Source of the DNA: Mesostigma viride
Lineage: Eukaryota; Streptophyta; Mesostigmatophyceae; Mesostigmatales; Mesostigmataceae
Direction of reading: 5' to 3'
NCBI GenBank assembly: GCA_009746045.1
Contig: RPFO01000080.1
Span: 1,463,890-1,508,889 of the forward strand
Length of the DNA: 45,000 nucleotides
Below are positions 1 to 14,258 of the stretch, in pieces. The notes beneath the pieces were generated by a model, which saw only the letters and a program-made list of their open reading frames with translations, made no database searches and was not told where the DNA came from. The position numbers and the translations under genes were made by a program. How positions within the stretch are numbered: the stretch's first letter is position 1; each line of letters begins with the position of its first letter.

Positions 1-445
1 GTTCTTTCCATTTCGCCGAATCCACCTAGTCGCAGCAAAGACATAGCGTAGCAAGGGTCTGCGTTTTATTTTCTTAGCCGTGCAGGACGCCATCTTCATG
101 GTCCTTCGCATGTCCTGTGTGAACGTCCGTTGCCCAAGGATCTGTGATGCTTTTTTCTGGAATATACTGGGCGGTGAAAGCCCCTCTGGATGCTTGCCTG
201 GTCACGGGTTTGGGGCGTCATTTACTGCTGTACTGGCTGACATTCATGGTGCTTTCTGCGTAAGCTGACTTGCTTCGCACGTGGATTTTGACTGGACTGA
301 AGAGCGCGTCTGGTAGCATGTTTACGTGGTGTATAAGGTGATCAATCAACCATTTGTTTATAGAAGGTGTGACAATAGAAGGTGTGTTATATATTTCTTC
401 ATCAAGCATGTCAAAAGTAATCTCCACTCGCTAACAACCTGAATT
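1..445. other. Gene-free flank
   Basis: I see no supportable gene here. The short open frames are unrelated to any family I know. Just downstream, at 497-510, is a 14-bp perfect palindrome (TGGTTGATCAACCA). Confidence 0.5.
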
Positions 446-554
446 TTGCTTTGCTGGGTCTGCTGTGTTTGTGTCTCACTGTGCAGGCTATCCCCTTGGT
501 TGATCAACCAGGTGATGGCAGCGGGGCCATATACTCTTCTTGGCATTTTTCATC

Positions 555-1885
555 CATGGCATGTCAACCAACGCATGCATGCCAGCCCCTCCCACACCCA
601 CGCACACATGTTAGCTATACCCCACAAACCCACGCATGGATTCCAGCCACCCCCCACATGCCCGCATGCATGCCAGCCACCCCACCAATCCACGCACGCA
701 TGCCAGCCACCCCCACACCCACGCACGCATGCCAGCCACCCCACAACCCACTTATGCATTCCAGCAACCCCCACAGCCACTTACGCATGCCAGCCACCCC
801 CCACCCCCACGCACGCATGGCAGCCACCCCACGAACCCACGCACGCGTGCCAGCCCCCCCTTAAAACCACGCATGCATGGCAGCTCCCCACCACACCCAC
901 GCATGCATGCCACTCCCCTGCCAACCACCCACGCATGCCAGCCCCCCGACACACGCATGGCAGCCCCCCCCACACCCACGCACGCATGCCAGCCCTACCC
1001 CACATGCAGGCATGCATGCCAGCCACCCCCCACACCCACGCATGCATGCCAGCCCCTCCCACACCCACGCCCGCATGCCAGCTACCCCACAAACCCACGC
1101 ATGCATGCCAGCGACCCCCACATGCACGCATGCATGCCAGCCACCCCACCAACCCACGCACGCATGCCAGCCCATCACAAACCCACTTATGCATGCCAGC
1201 CACCCCCACACCCACGTACGCATGCCAGCCACCCCACACACCCACGCACGCATGGCAGCCACCCTACCAACCCACACACGCGTGCCAGCCCCCCCTAACC
1301 CCATGCATGCATGGCAGCCCCCACCACACCCACGCATGCATGCCACTCCCCCCCACACCCACGCACGCATGCGAGCCCCCCCCACACCCACGCACGCATG
1401 CGAGCCCCCCCCACACCCACGCACGCATGCCAGCCCCACCCCACATGCAGGCATGCATGCCAGCCACCCCCCACACCCACGCATGCATGCCAGCCCCTCC
1501 CACACCCACGCCTGCATGCCAGCTACCCCACAAACCCACGCATGCATGCCAGCGACCCCCCACATGCACGCATGCATGCCAGCCACCCCACCAACCCACG
1601 CACGCATGCCAGCCCATTACAAACCCACTTATGCATGCCAGCCACCCCCCACACCCACGTACGCATGCCAGCCACCCCACACACCCACGCACGCATGGCA
1701 GCCACCCCACGAACCCACACACGCGTGCCAGCCCCTCCTAACCCCACGCATGCATGGCAGCCCCCCACCACACCCACGCATGCATGCCACTCCCCCCCAC
1801 ACCCACGCACGCATGCGAGCCCCCCCCACACCCACGCACGCATGCGAGGCCCCCCACACCCACGCAAGCATGCCAGCCCCCCCCA
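555..1885. repeat. GC-rich minisatellite with higher-order structure
   Basis: A variable unit of about 29 bp, built around CCCACGCACGCATGCCAGCC, repeats about 45 times. The unit lacks stop codons and its length is not a multiple of three, so every frame on both strands stays open. The long His-Ala-Cys-Gln-Pro frames are therefore by-products, not genes. A superimposed larger period is visible: the rare variant CGCGTGCC occurs only at 844, 1279 and 1722, each time followed by the same ordered series of unit variants. This gives a higher-order repeat of about 435-443 bp. Confidence 0.9.
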
Positions 1886-2860
1886 TGAAGTCATAGTGGG
1901 CACCACGGAGTCATGCTATGTTTTAATTTTTTCAATTTAATAATGGGAATGACGGATGGTGCATGTGTGAACAAAGGAATGAAAGGATTGCCACTCAATG
2001 AATATTAATTAATGATGAAAATGGGAGTTTGCATGGGAGTGTTTGGTCCTTATGGCTGGCTTGCAAAAAGCAGTACCCAAATTTCGAAGTATTTGACAGC
2101 GAAATATCTGTAAAGTATATCGCATGGTATAATTAATTAATGAATGGTACGCTGAAATTCATTGTGCGGGCTCTCTCTGCATGTGATAAACAATTTTAGC
2201 TTTGAGGGCATGCAACAAGGCATGCTAGCATTAAAATGAAATTAAATTATAACATGACTAGTGGGGAGATCATGTACGACATGTAGCATAATTACGTACA
2301 TGGCCACAATTGTGCCAATCAGGGCCCTCCTCTAGGTAGACTGTGCTAGGCAATTACAATTAGACAAATAAGGTCATTCAAAAAGGTTTAATTCTTCACC
2401 TACCTCCATCCATCCAGCAAGGGAATATGTTAGCCAGTGCTACATGATGATCTCCCAACGGAGTCATGTTATGATGCGAAATAGTTCAGGATAAAATTTG
2501 TTAGAATTTCACTGGCGATACGAACGTAACGAAATTTCCAAGTATCCGACGCCGAAATATCATTGTTGTATCGAATGGTATGTTGTCTACATCATGGATG
2601 TTGTCTACAGAATTTAGCCAAGCCCTGCCTATAACGGGACCCCCATGGATGTTGCATTAAGAATTGAGCCATGCTATGCCATGCAGAGAGATGCTCTCTG
2701 TCGAGAAGCCATGTCCTAGCTCTTGTATAGCCATGATGATCTTCCTCCCTCACAGGCATGCTCCCCCTTACCTGGGCATAGCGTGATAGACCATGAGGGT
2801 GCAGGTGCCCTGGTGCACCTAGAGCAGGGGTAGCTTACATTCCCACCCTTGCATGAAATA
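1886..2860. other. AT-rich gene-free stretch with retroelement tails
   Basis: No gene is recognised. The stretch carries AATTAATT runs, a LINE-type 3' tail hairpin at 2442-2469, and diverged copies of a dispersed sequence around AAATTTCCAAGTATC, near 2087 and 2528 (a third copy is at about 3045). A partial tail-like motif (ACGGAGTCATGCTATG) lies directly after the minisatellite at 1905-1920. Confidence 0.55.
2432..2475 (+). repeat. LINE-family 3' tail, copy B
   Basis: An imperfect hairpin is formed by ACATGA (2442-2447) pairing with TCATGT (2464-2469) and CTCC pairing with GGAG around a CAAC loop. A 4-nt bulge replaces the 1-nt bulge seen in the other copies. It is preceded by AGTGCTAC as in copies A (24531-24590) and C (2895-2960). 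No coding part of the element remains beside it. Confidence 0.55.
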
Positions 2861-2894
2861 GCCTAGAATGTATGATAGGCCATATGCCCCTTCT

Positions 2895-2960
2895 CTGGGC
2901 TATGTGCTACATATACTCCCAACGGAGTTATGTTACAATTCAATTCAATTCAATTCAATC
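2895..2960 (+). repeat. LINE-family 3' tail, copy C, with AATTC repeats
   Basis: TATGTGCTAC is followed by a hairpin: ACATA pairs with TATGT, there is a single bulged T, and ACTCC pairs with GGAGT around a CAAC loop (2909-2933). It ends in about four AATTC units (2936-2957). Short tandem repeats directly after a hairpin are typical of 3' ends of several non-LTR clades. The arrangement matches copy A at 24539-24563, with two base pairs changed in a compensatory way. Confidence 0.6.
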
Positions 2961-3060
2961 GAATGGTATGCTGAAATTCATTGTGGTCAAGTCCGAGCTG
3001 AAAATTTGCCGGTCAGAAATTTCATTTTCGATACGAACGTGACGAAATTTCCAAGTATCT

Positions 3061-3303
3061 CACGCTCGGAGAGCTTCCACGGTGTTCACGGGGAAGGGTC
3101 CGTTGCGCGTGGCGCACGGCGGCGGTTCGTCCCGGTCGGAATCGTCCGCTCGCGCGTCCTCCGTGGAAGGGTCTTGGCGCGTCGCGCGGGCCGGTGCGGT
3201 TGGCGCCCAGAAGGTCGACTATCGGCCTCTGGGCCGCTAGCGGCGAGTCACGTCCTCTCAAGTCGGGGAGGGGGGGCGATAGCCCCCCTCCCCCACTTTT
3301 TTC
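3061..3303. other. GC-rich segment ending in a G/C hairpin
   Basis: This CpG-rich segment has no gene I can support. It ends in a near-perfect G-run/C-run inverted repeat (3265-3294). The position matches the hairpin that ends each following tandem unit, but the sequence is diverged. It may be the degenerate end of an earlier unit of the array. Confidence 0.4.
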
Positions 3304-5508
3304 TTGTTGCCCTTTATACTACTTTTAGGTCGGCCCATTTGTTCCGCAAACTCTTCCGGCAAACGTTGTCCGTACCCGAGTAGCGCAAAAATCCGAACGC
3401 CAAATTTGTTTCCGCAAAACCTTTGCGCAGATCCCATCCGTAGGCTTTCTAGCGGCCTGTCACCGCGTAACGTGTGCCGCCCAAACTCTTCTAGCCAGGG
3501 AACCAAACAAATACCTGCCAACCGTCAATCAGTAAAAGCGTTTTGACTAGAAACGGCCGTAACCTCCTCGTAACCGTGAAGTTTTCCGAGTAGCTAAGCG
3601 CCAAAGCCTTGCGCTCCGAGTTGAGCTTGAAATTGGCCTAGGCGTTTGGAACGGACGAGGGAAATTGGCAAGGAAAACGGCGAGGAGAGGACCGATTCAA
3701 GGGGTATTTGGCGGTTGCTGGCAAAAAGCGAGAAAGCTGAAGGACGGACCTGACGTGCTGACATACCAGGTTTAGTTGCGGTTCGGTTCAGCCACCGGCT
3801 TCCCAAAATAGGCCAGCAAACCGTCCGGCACCATGAGTTTGCATGGAATCGTGGCGTAATCCATGGAATCACAGGCTGTGGCCGGCCGTACAGGTTCGGC
3901 TGTCTTGCTAGTGGGCGGGCTGTGTGAGCGGGAGTGTACGGCTGTGCTGGTACTCGCCGTTGAGGCACAAAAAGCCGTTGAGGCACAGAATCTGCCAAGT
4001 AGCGGGGGTTCGGGGGCGGAGCCCCCGATCTTGTTGCCCTTTATACTACGATTATGGTCCGCCAATTGTTCCGCAAACTCTTCCGGCAAACGTTGTCCGT
4101 ACCCTAGTAGCGCAAAAATCCGAACGCACAATTTGTTTCCACAAAATCTTTCAGCAGATCGCGTCCGTAGGCTTTCTAGCGGCCTGTCACCGCGTAGCGT
4201 CCGGCACCCAAACTCTTCTAAGACGGGAACTCAAACAAATACCCCGTGACGACAGTAGTAGTCAGTAAAACAGACTAAAACGGCCGTTACCTGCGCGTAA
4301 CGGTCCAGAACTCCGAGTTTCTAAGCTCCGTAGCTATCGACGACGATGCGTGCCAAGTTCAGCTTGAAATTGGCCTAGGCGTTTGGGCCGGACGAGGGAA
4401 ATTGGCGAGGAAAACGGCGAGGAGAGGACCGATTCAAGTGGTATTTGGCGGTTGCTGGCAAAAAGTGAGGAATCTGACGGACGGACCTGACGTGCTGACA
4501 TACCAGGTTTAGTTGCGGTTCGGTTCAGCCACCGGCTTCCCAAAATAGGCCAGCAACCCGTCCGGCACCATGAGTTTGCATGGAATCGTGGCGTAATCCA
4601 TGGAATCACAGGCTGTGGCCGGCCGTACAGGTTCGGCTGTCTTGCTAGTGGGCGGGCTGTGTAAGCGGGAGTGTACGGCTGTGCTGGTACTCGCCGTTGA
4701 GGCACAAAAAGCCGTTGAGGCACAGAATCTGCCAAGTAGCGGGGGTTCGGGGGCGGAGCCCCCGATCTTGTTGCCCTTATATACTACTTTTAGGTCGGCC
4801 CAATTGTTCCGCAAACTCTTCCGGCAAACGTTGTCCGTACACGAGTAGCGCGAAAATCCGAACGCACAATTTGTTTCCACAAAATCTTTCAGCAGATCGC
4901 GTCCGTAGGCTTTCTAGCGGCCTGTCACCGCGTAGCGTCCGGCACCCAAACTCTTCTAAGACGGGAACTCAAACAAATACCCCGTGACGACAGTAGTAGT
5001 CAGTAAAACAGACTAAAACGGCCGTTACCTGCGCGTAACGGTCCAGAACTCCGAGTTTCTAAGCTCCGTAGCTATCGACGACGATGCGTGCCAAGTTCAG
5101 CTTGAAATTGGCCTAGGCGTTTGGGCCGGACGAGGGAAATTGGCGAGGAAAACGGCGAGGAGAGGACCGATTCAAGTGGTATTTGGCGGTTGCTGGCAAA
5201 AAGTGAGGAATCTGACGGACGGACCTGACGTGCTGACATACCAGGTTTAGTTGCGGTTCGGTTCAGCCACCGGCTTCCCAAAATAGGCCAGCAACCCGTC
5301 CGGCACCATGAGTTTGCATGGAATCGTGGCGTAATCCATGGAATCACAGGCTGTGGCCGGCCGTACAGGTTCGGCTGTCTTGCTAGTGGGCGGGCTGTGT
5401 AAGCGGGAGTGTACGGCTGTGCTGGTACTCGCCGTTGAGGCACAAAAAGCCGTTGAGGCACAGAATCTGCCAAGTAGCGGGGGTTCGGGGGCGGAGCCCC
5501 CGATCTTG
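3304..5508. repeat. Three tandem ~738-bp repeat units
   Basis: Units start with TTGTTGCCCT at 3304, 4031 and 4768. The first spacing is 727 bp and the second 737 bp. Each unit ends in a G5-C hairpin (GGGGGCGGAGCCCCC) followed by GATCTTG. Unit 1 is diverged. Units 2 and 3 look identical apart from roughly their first 90 bp, where unit 3 resembles unit 1 more than unit 2. Each unit carries a minus-strand frame of about 133 codons (3594-3998, 4334-4735, 5072-5473) that matches no family I know. Two direct copies of CGTTGAGGCACA lie near each unit's end. The family is unknown; a non-autonomous rolling-circle element is one possibility because of the terminal hairpin. Confidence 0.85.
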
Positions 5509-5629
5509 TACTAACTAATACGAATACTAACTAAGTCTGCTGCCCATGTTGTTGTTGTTGTTGTTGTGTCCCATGTGCGGCGTGGGCAGCACTTGGGCAA
5601 CCAACTATAAGGCACGACTCACATGAGGC

Positions 5630-5800
5630 GGTGAACTCTTTGTGAACTCTTTTGTGAACTGGGCCGACCGGGGCCGAGCTAATTTTGGGTCCCGAGGAGT
5701 TCACGAGTTCACAGGACGAGTTCACAATCTCCCCGAAGTCCGAAGTTGTGAACTCCCCGTGAACTCCCCGTGAACTCCTCGTGAACTCTTTGTGAACTTG
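5630..5800. repeat. Subterminal GTGAACTC repeat array, left end
   Basis: About ten copies of GTGAACTC or its complement GAGTTCAC occur in both orientations directly inside the left TIR, matching a similar array at 11810-11960. Such subterminal arrays commonly bind transposase. That function is inferred, not shown. Confidence 0.7.
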
Positions 5801-5816
5801 TGGTGGACAGCGTGCG

Positions 5817-6590
5817 TTGGCGCGAAGCAAGCCCATGAAAATGCCAGACGTGCAACATGCGCGGGAAGGTGGCAGGTGCTCGGGAGTCGCCAGCCATGAG
5901 GGACACCGACCAGCTTTTCAGGAATGGCTACAACGGGTTACCCTCGCGAAAGGTGACCCGAAGCCTGCTATTAGCGACGACATTAACCCAAATGCTCCGA
6001 GCCCCACGGCTGTAGAAGAGCAGAGCATTGCACGCGAAGGGCACAGCGCCGCACTCGATCTGGTTGCGGCTTTGGTGATCTTTGGAGATGCTGGCAATCT
6101 TGAGGACGATAGTTGGCGCAGTAATAAATGTCGGTCTTCTTGTGCGGCATTGCATACTCTTTGGAGATGACAAGGCGAGCTCGCCTAAGCCGAAGGCAAA
6201 GCGAAATATGAGCGACAAAGCAAACGTGAAACTCACAACGCCCTGATGACAATATGGATGGCGGCAATTGGTGTTGATGGCCACATACACACTGGTTCAT
6301 ATCCATCATCGTGCACGACTCGAAAACGCGGACAACATAACGGCAGGCTCGAGCTACCTTGGTCCGGATTCTCCAGATCTCTGGCCTGCGCTGTTGTCTC
6401 ATTGACATACACACTGATGCGCCCGGCAATAGCATGGGCGGTCCGTCTGCATGAACAATCTTTCGTTGCTGGCCGCCCCACGCTTCACGTTCTAGGCACA
6501 CTGGTTGGTAAGAAAGGTCAACTTGTAAGGTCCGTTGAGTCCGATCTCTTTTCTTTCAGGGGCATGCTCTTTTTGTGTGTGCGATCATGA
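5817..6590. other. Left internal arm of the Harbinger-type element, no intact gene
   Basis: Several overlapping frames of 60-170 codons occur on both strands, but none resembles a Harbinger DDE transposase or its Myb/SANT partner protein. A ~95-bp segment at about 6310-6405 recurs at about 22793-22885 in the same orientation, with roughly 7 differences, so part of this arm is dispersed repeat or captured sequence. Confidence 0.45.
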
Positions 6591-7414
6591 TGGCCACTAT
6601 GGAACGTGATTCATAAGATATTGCTTCAAATTTGCTGTCGATAACACTTCCTTGACTACTTGTAGTAATCACTTTTATTGCTCATTGAAATAATTTTGGA
6701 CATTTATCTGCTGGCCCCAGGCAATTGTCATGTTTGTTGTCTCACTCACTTGATGACAATGTAAAGACTATCACTAAAGCAACTAGCGCAGGCCAGAAAT
6801 ATGGAGATCCCGGACCATGCTGTTGATATCTCGAGCCTGCTGTTGACTCATCCGTGTTAGTCGAGTCATTCACAACGATGGAAACAAATGGAGGTGGAAA
6901 TGTGCAGCCTTGTAAGTTACAACTATGGCTGGCTAACATTCAGAGCGGGATCTACACGGTTTGCGACGGCACCACTCCTTTTGAACTGCAATAACCCTAA
7001 ATGGAATTAATATGTTCGCACATTGCATAGTTGCATGCCTCCCTTTATAATTGCAACGCGCCCGACATTAGTCATGATTAAAGAATTACGCGTGCACAAA
7101 GTTATTGTTAAGCAGCCACAATACGTCCAACATTATGTCTCACTCAATGAGCAACCAATTCAAGACATTGCACATGTCCAAGTGAGGTCTTAACAACCAC
7201 AGTACCCCCAGTGCGTGTGACTAGCTCAAGGAGCTCACGTAATTGACCACTATGAACATGTGTAGCATCATACGGTAAGCTAATGGAATTTCCATTATTA
7301 TAATTCTGAAATGTTGACTCACATTTGCTAAATGAAGTAAGGAGTTCAGTTCTAAACAAACTCTTGCTTATGCCCACTCTGATATGGGAAACCAGATGCC
7401 CATCCATGAAAAGA
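6591..7414. other. Gene-poor stretch before the microsatellite
   Basis: No gene is recognised. On the minus strand 7144-7410 is an open frame of about 88 non-repetitive codons that runs on from the repeat-encoded frame. It has ordinary amino-acid composition but no motif I know, and it may be chance. Confidence 0.35.
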
Positions 7415-11067
<3,653 letters not shown>

Positions 11068-11173
11068 ATGCCCACATGCCACACGTGCACATGCACGTAT
11101 GGGTGGGCAGGGCATTGCGTTTGGAGCGACGACGTATACACAATCCAGGTTACCATAGGCGTCCAACCGGACC

Positions 11174-11480
11174 CTACGCTTGCTGTTTGCTGTTGAAAGC
11201 ATCTTCAAGTTCTCGTAGAATGCCAGGGCGTTCCCCATTTTTGGACCACGTGTTTGAAGCGATGCCATATGCACGCTCCAAGGAACCATAGTCGCAGCTA
11301 TGAGAAAGCCACTCTAATGCACCAATGAGCATTTGCTCGGGTCTTACCACGTCCAACCGGAGCCCGCGCCCGCCATTGTCTGGAGATTCGGCTCGCTGAT
11401 CGGGCCGATTTTCTCCAGTAAATAACCGAACGCCTCCAGCGAGATATGGCATGTTTTGTGCATGTGACGGCGGGCGGCTC
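11174..11480 (-). pseudogene. Harbinger transposase N-terminal remnant
   Basis: The minus strand encodes, in one frame, a segment containing CHISLEAFGYLLEKIGPI (about 11395-11450). In a second frame after a shift it encodes RPEQMLIGALEWLSH followed by SLERAYGIAS (about 11260-11350). Together these follow the N-terminal pattern of PIF/Harbinger (HARBI1, DDE_Tnp_4) transposases: a fRMs..F..LLekigp segment, then a P-E-Q-LLiaLrwLa helix and a helix-turn-helix ending SLe..fGiS. The DDE catalytic part is not found. The next sequence downstream on this strand is the TGCGTG/GA microsatellite, so the remainder was lost or displaced. The frame change and the missing catalytic core mark it as a pseudogene. 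Confidence 0.6.
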
Positions 11481-11571
11481 TGGGGTCGTCCCCAGCCAAT
11501 AAACAAACCGGCTTTGAAACAATATCGACAGAGAAGCACTGGCACCAACACCTGGAAAAACTTGCAAAGAA

Positions 11572-11607
11572 AGCTACCTGTCTGCGTTCGAACGCAGACA
11601 GGTAGCT
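11572..11607. repeat. Perfect 36-bp palindrome
   Basis: Two 15-bp arms (AGCTACCTGTCTGCG and its complement) flank a central TTCGAA with no mismatch. It lies inside the right arm of the Harbinger-type element, about 100 bp upstream of the transposase remnant in that gene's direction. Confidence 0.95.
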
Positions 11608-11809
11608 GGAAAAGCGACATGCACGACAGGTCACCGGCGCGTTTTTATCATATTTCTGCAGCACTGTATCAAATTAGTGGTGCAGAAGTTAGTGGTTTAC
11701 AGCTGGACAAGACGTGCATGTTATTAGCCAGCATGCAAGGATGCATCATGCACTTGCTTGACGTTTGCGCCCTTTCCCGCGAAATCTGGGCTGTCTTCCC
11801 GCGCCTCCG

Positions 11810-11960
11810 CCAGTTCACAAACGAGTTCACTGGCGAGCAGTTCACAACGTCGTTGCGACCCATGTGAGTGCGTGAACTCGAAGTGAAGGGCCGGTGAAGC
11901 GCCGGTGGCGACCCGGCCGTCGACCCAGTTCACAAAGAGTTCACCGACGGAGTTCACCGA
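11810..11960. repeat. Subterminal GTGAACTC repeat array, right end
   Basis: Repeated GTTCAC/GTGAAC motifs in both orientations lie inside the right TIR and mirror the left array. Confidence 0.65.
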
Positions 11961-11982
11961 GCCTCATGTGAGTCGTGCCTAA

Positions 11983-12499
11983 CAAACCAAAACTAACTAA
12001 CATTAATAGAGCCTTTCTGAACCATTAACCGTTAAAACTTCCGCGCGTTCCGTGCGTTCCACATCCGCCGTGTCGACCCACTCGTCTCAAACTCGTGACA
12101 TGCGGAGCACATTTCTTGTACATACATCAGGCATACATACCTAGATACAGCAGGACACAGCCGTATAGGTTACATATCCCCATGCAAAGCGTGAAAAAAA
12201 TCCTGATTCCTGGATGAGCATAACTTGGAATGACAGCTTCCATCGTGCAGACGTTACGTTCTACATATATATTTTAGCACTGACTGTCTTCCGCGCAAAA
12301 CCTGTAGGGAGAGTACCGTAAACTTCCACCAGGTAGCTCGTGCCAATTGACTGTCTGGTGCAGATGATATCCGGTTCTACCAGTCATAGGCAAGTCACCA
12401 ATCAGCAGCCGGCGTAGATCAATATGAACGTTGGCAAACTTTGGCAGTAATATAATATGCCTGTTGCGTTTGGTCCACGCCTCCCACTGAATTGATTAG
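11983..12499. other. Intergenic, upstream of the PLAC8 gene
   Basis: No gene is seen. This probably contains the promoter or 5' leader of the following gene. A possible splice acceptor (TTCCACGTTCAG) ends at 12541, so an upstream non-coding or short coding exon cannot be excluded. Confidence 0.4.
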
Positions 12500-13199
12500 T
12501 TGACGAAATTTGCTTTCGCCAACTGCCTTTTCCACGTTCAGACGTCCGCGCCTTTTGGATGTCAAATGACTGCGCGGCTGGCCAGTGGCGTCACCGCCGG
12601 CCCTTTGGGCGTGTGGACCACGTCGTCTTCAGACTGTTGTGATGACGGTGTCGATGAATGCTGCATAGGCTTCTGCTGCCCGTGCATCTTGTTTGGAAAA
12701 AACGCCGAGAAATTAAGCTACGCAAATTGCTGCTGCAGCTGCTTTCTGTTCTGGTTCCTGAGCTTTGGACAGCCTAGCATTCCCTGCGTCGGCAATTACC
12801 TGGCGGCAATCTATGCCGCCAATTACCGAGGAAATCTTCGTGGTGATCTCAACATCCCTGGGTAAGCATGATCCTTTGGTTTTGAGGCATGCCTTACGTA
12901 CCATTGTGTTTCTTACTTTGGCTTGGCTTGCTGTGGCGGACTTTTCCCTAGCATTTGGTTTCAACCGCTACTCATTATATGTATTTATGAACGCACTCCT
13001 TTTACAAGATATGAATGCTGTTTAACTTTTGGGGGGCAGCTGCCCGTGGCCTTCATGCAGGACTTTTTGCGATGACTGCATAATGCACGCATGCTGCCCC
13101 TGGTGCGCCATCCTGCAAGAGAGGAGGGAGCTCAAGGTGCGCGGTTATGTGGGCTCCTGCACACGCACCAGGCCCCCAATCCACCAGCGAATGGATTAA
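12500..13199 (+). CDS. PLAC8-family cysteine-rich protein, two exons
   Basis: Exons 12500-12861 and 13040-13199 with a 178-bp intron (GTAAGC...CAG) join in frame to give about 173 residues, a normal length for the family. Exon 1 contains a DCCDD..DECC..FCCPC segment followed by FGKNAE, matching the PLAC8 pattern of a D/C-rich start and CPC..FG.N.E core. Exon 2 continues with CDDC, then ACCPWCAILQERREL, the conserved family C-terminus (CC.CA..QE.REL). The central part is hydrophobic and Cys-rich, consistent with membrane association. Plant and algal relatives include cell-number regulators and cadmium-resistance proteins; the role here is unknown. The start at 12500 is the most upstream ATG; an in-frame ATG at 12566 sits closer to the conserved part and may be the true start. 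The family call is firm, the exact 5' end is not. Confidence 0.85.
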
Positions 13200-13904
13200 C
13201 TTGGCTAGTAGGATATAGAATATCAGGATGGCTTATGTTGCCCAAGCTGCCACATGTGCCTCGTGCGACAGATTTGTCCATGGGATGACAAACTGCAAAC
13301 TGAAGACCACAATTACGTTGCTCGGCTTCAACCGCCCTGCACCTACTCTTGGGATTTCGCAGGGTGATGTCCACCTCAACACATCTGTATTCACCTCAAC
13401 GCTATGTATTGTTCGCTTCCTCGATATTTTTAAGCCTGATGCTGACAACATGAATAACATCAGCAGGACATTGGCGAGAATGAATTAATTAATTGACTTT
13501 GAAGTACATGCACGCACTTTATTGGCAAGAATAACGGCCATTGATGGCTTCATACCGCGACTATCATTCATCACAAGCCATAATTAATATACAAATTTAA
13601 CATTGATAACAGGCATAGTTGTCTCACTTCATAACATTGATAGCATCCAGCCCACCCGAGTTCCTCACGTTGGAAAGTTGCCAAGCTGCAAAAAGGGCTC
13701 CCTACGCCCACCACACCACTCTAAGTACGTGTGAAAATGAATGACAAAGCACACGGTCTCAAGGCGCCGCGCCCCCCTCACAAGGGTGGAGGGCAGGGTT
13801 CAAGACAGTAGGCACTAGTACCGGCGCAATGCTGGTCCTCGTCTACTCTATAGTCCTATGTGACACAATTAGCACCTCACATGCTGTGGGTGACGTACAG
13901 TAGA
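13200..13904. other. Probable 3' UTR and intergenic DNA
   Basis: No supportable gene. The first few hundred bases probably include the 3' UTR of the PLAC8 gene; a short open frame at 13228-13488 shows no family resemblance. Confidence 0.4.
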
Positions 13905-14050
13905 GCTATTATTAATTAATTAATAATAGCGGCTCTATTAATAATTAATTAATAAATATAGGCTATTATTAATTAATTAATAAATATAGGCTCGTGCTCC
14001 CGCTGGGGAGTAACGGAGCGTTAACCCCAATGGATGGATGGATGGATGGG
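13905..14050 (-). repeat. AATT/TTAA repeats and LINE 3' tail
   Basis: A 26-bp perfect palindrome of AATTAATT type (13905-13930) is followed by two more AATTAATTAATAAATATAGG-like copies to about 13990. Next come a CTCCC-GCTG-GGGAG hairpin (13997-14010) and a short GGAT run (14031-14050). Read on the minus strand, this is the 3' end expected for the LINE remnant at 14259-14780: hairpin, then AT-rich short repeats. Confidence 0.55.
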
Positions 14051-14258
14051 TGCACGCAATCCTACCGGTCTAAGCTATCTAACGGCTATCTACAAAACAA
14101 ACCTAATAAATATCTATGGTGCCATAGGGGTCTTGTCTAGCATGCCTCCCGCGTTTGCAAACACGCTCCTTTCCCACTGCAGGGGGGTTGTTGTCCTCGA
14201 TCTATGACCTGGGCCCACTTGGCCTTGTCCGTCATCTTTTTCCAAATCACGGAGAGGC

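Noticed and set aside
555-1885. CRISPR-like array
   Set aside because: Units are contiguous and the variable parts are themselves repeats, with no unique spacers and no cas genes; the DNA is eukaryotic.
446-1940. His/Ala/Cys/Gln/Pro-rich frames on both strands
   Set aside because: The 29-bp minisatellite lacks stops in every frame; there is no start context, domain or codon bias.
3594-5473. The ~133-codon frames in each tandem unit as real genes
   Set aside because: They are conserved only because units 2 and 3 are almost identical. No motif is seen, and overlapping frames exist on the other strand.
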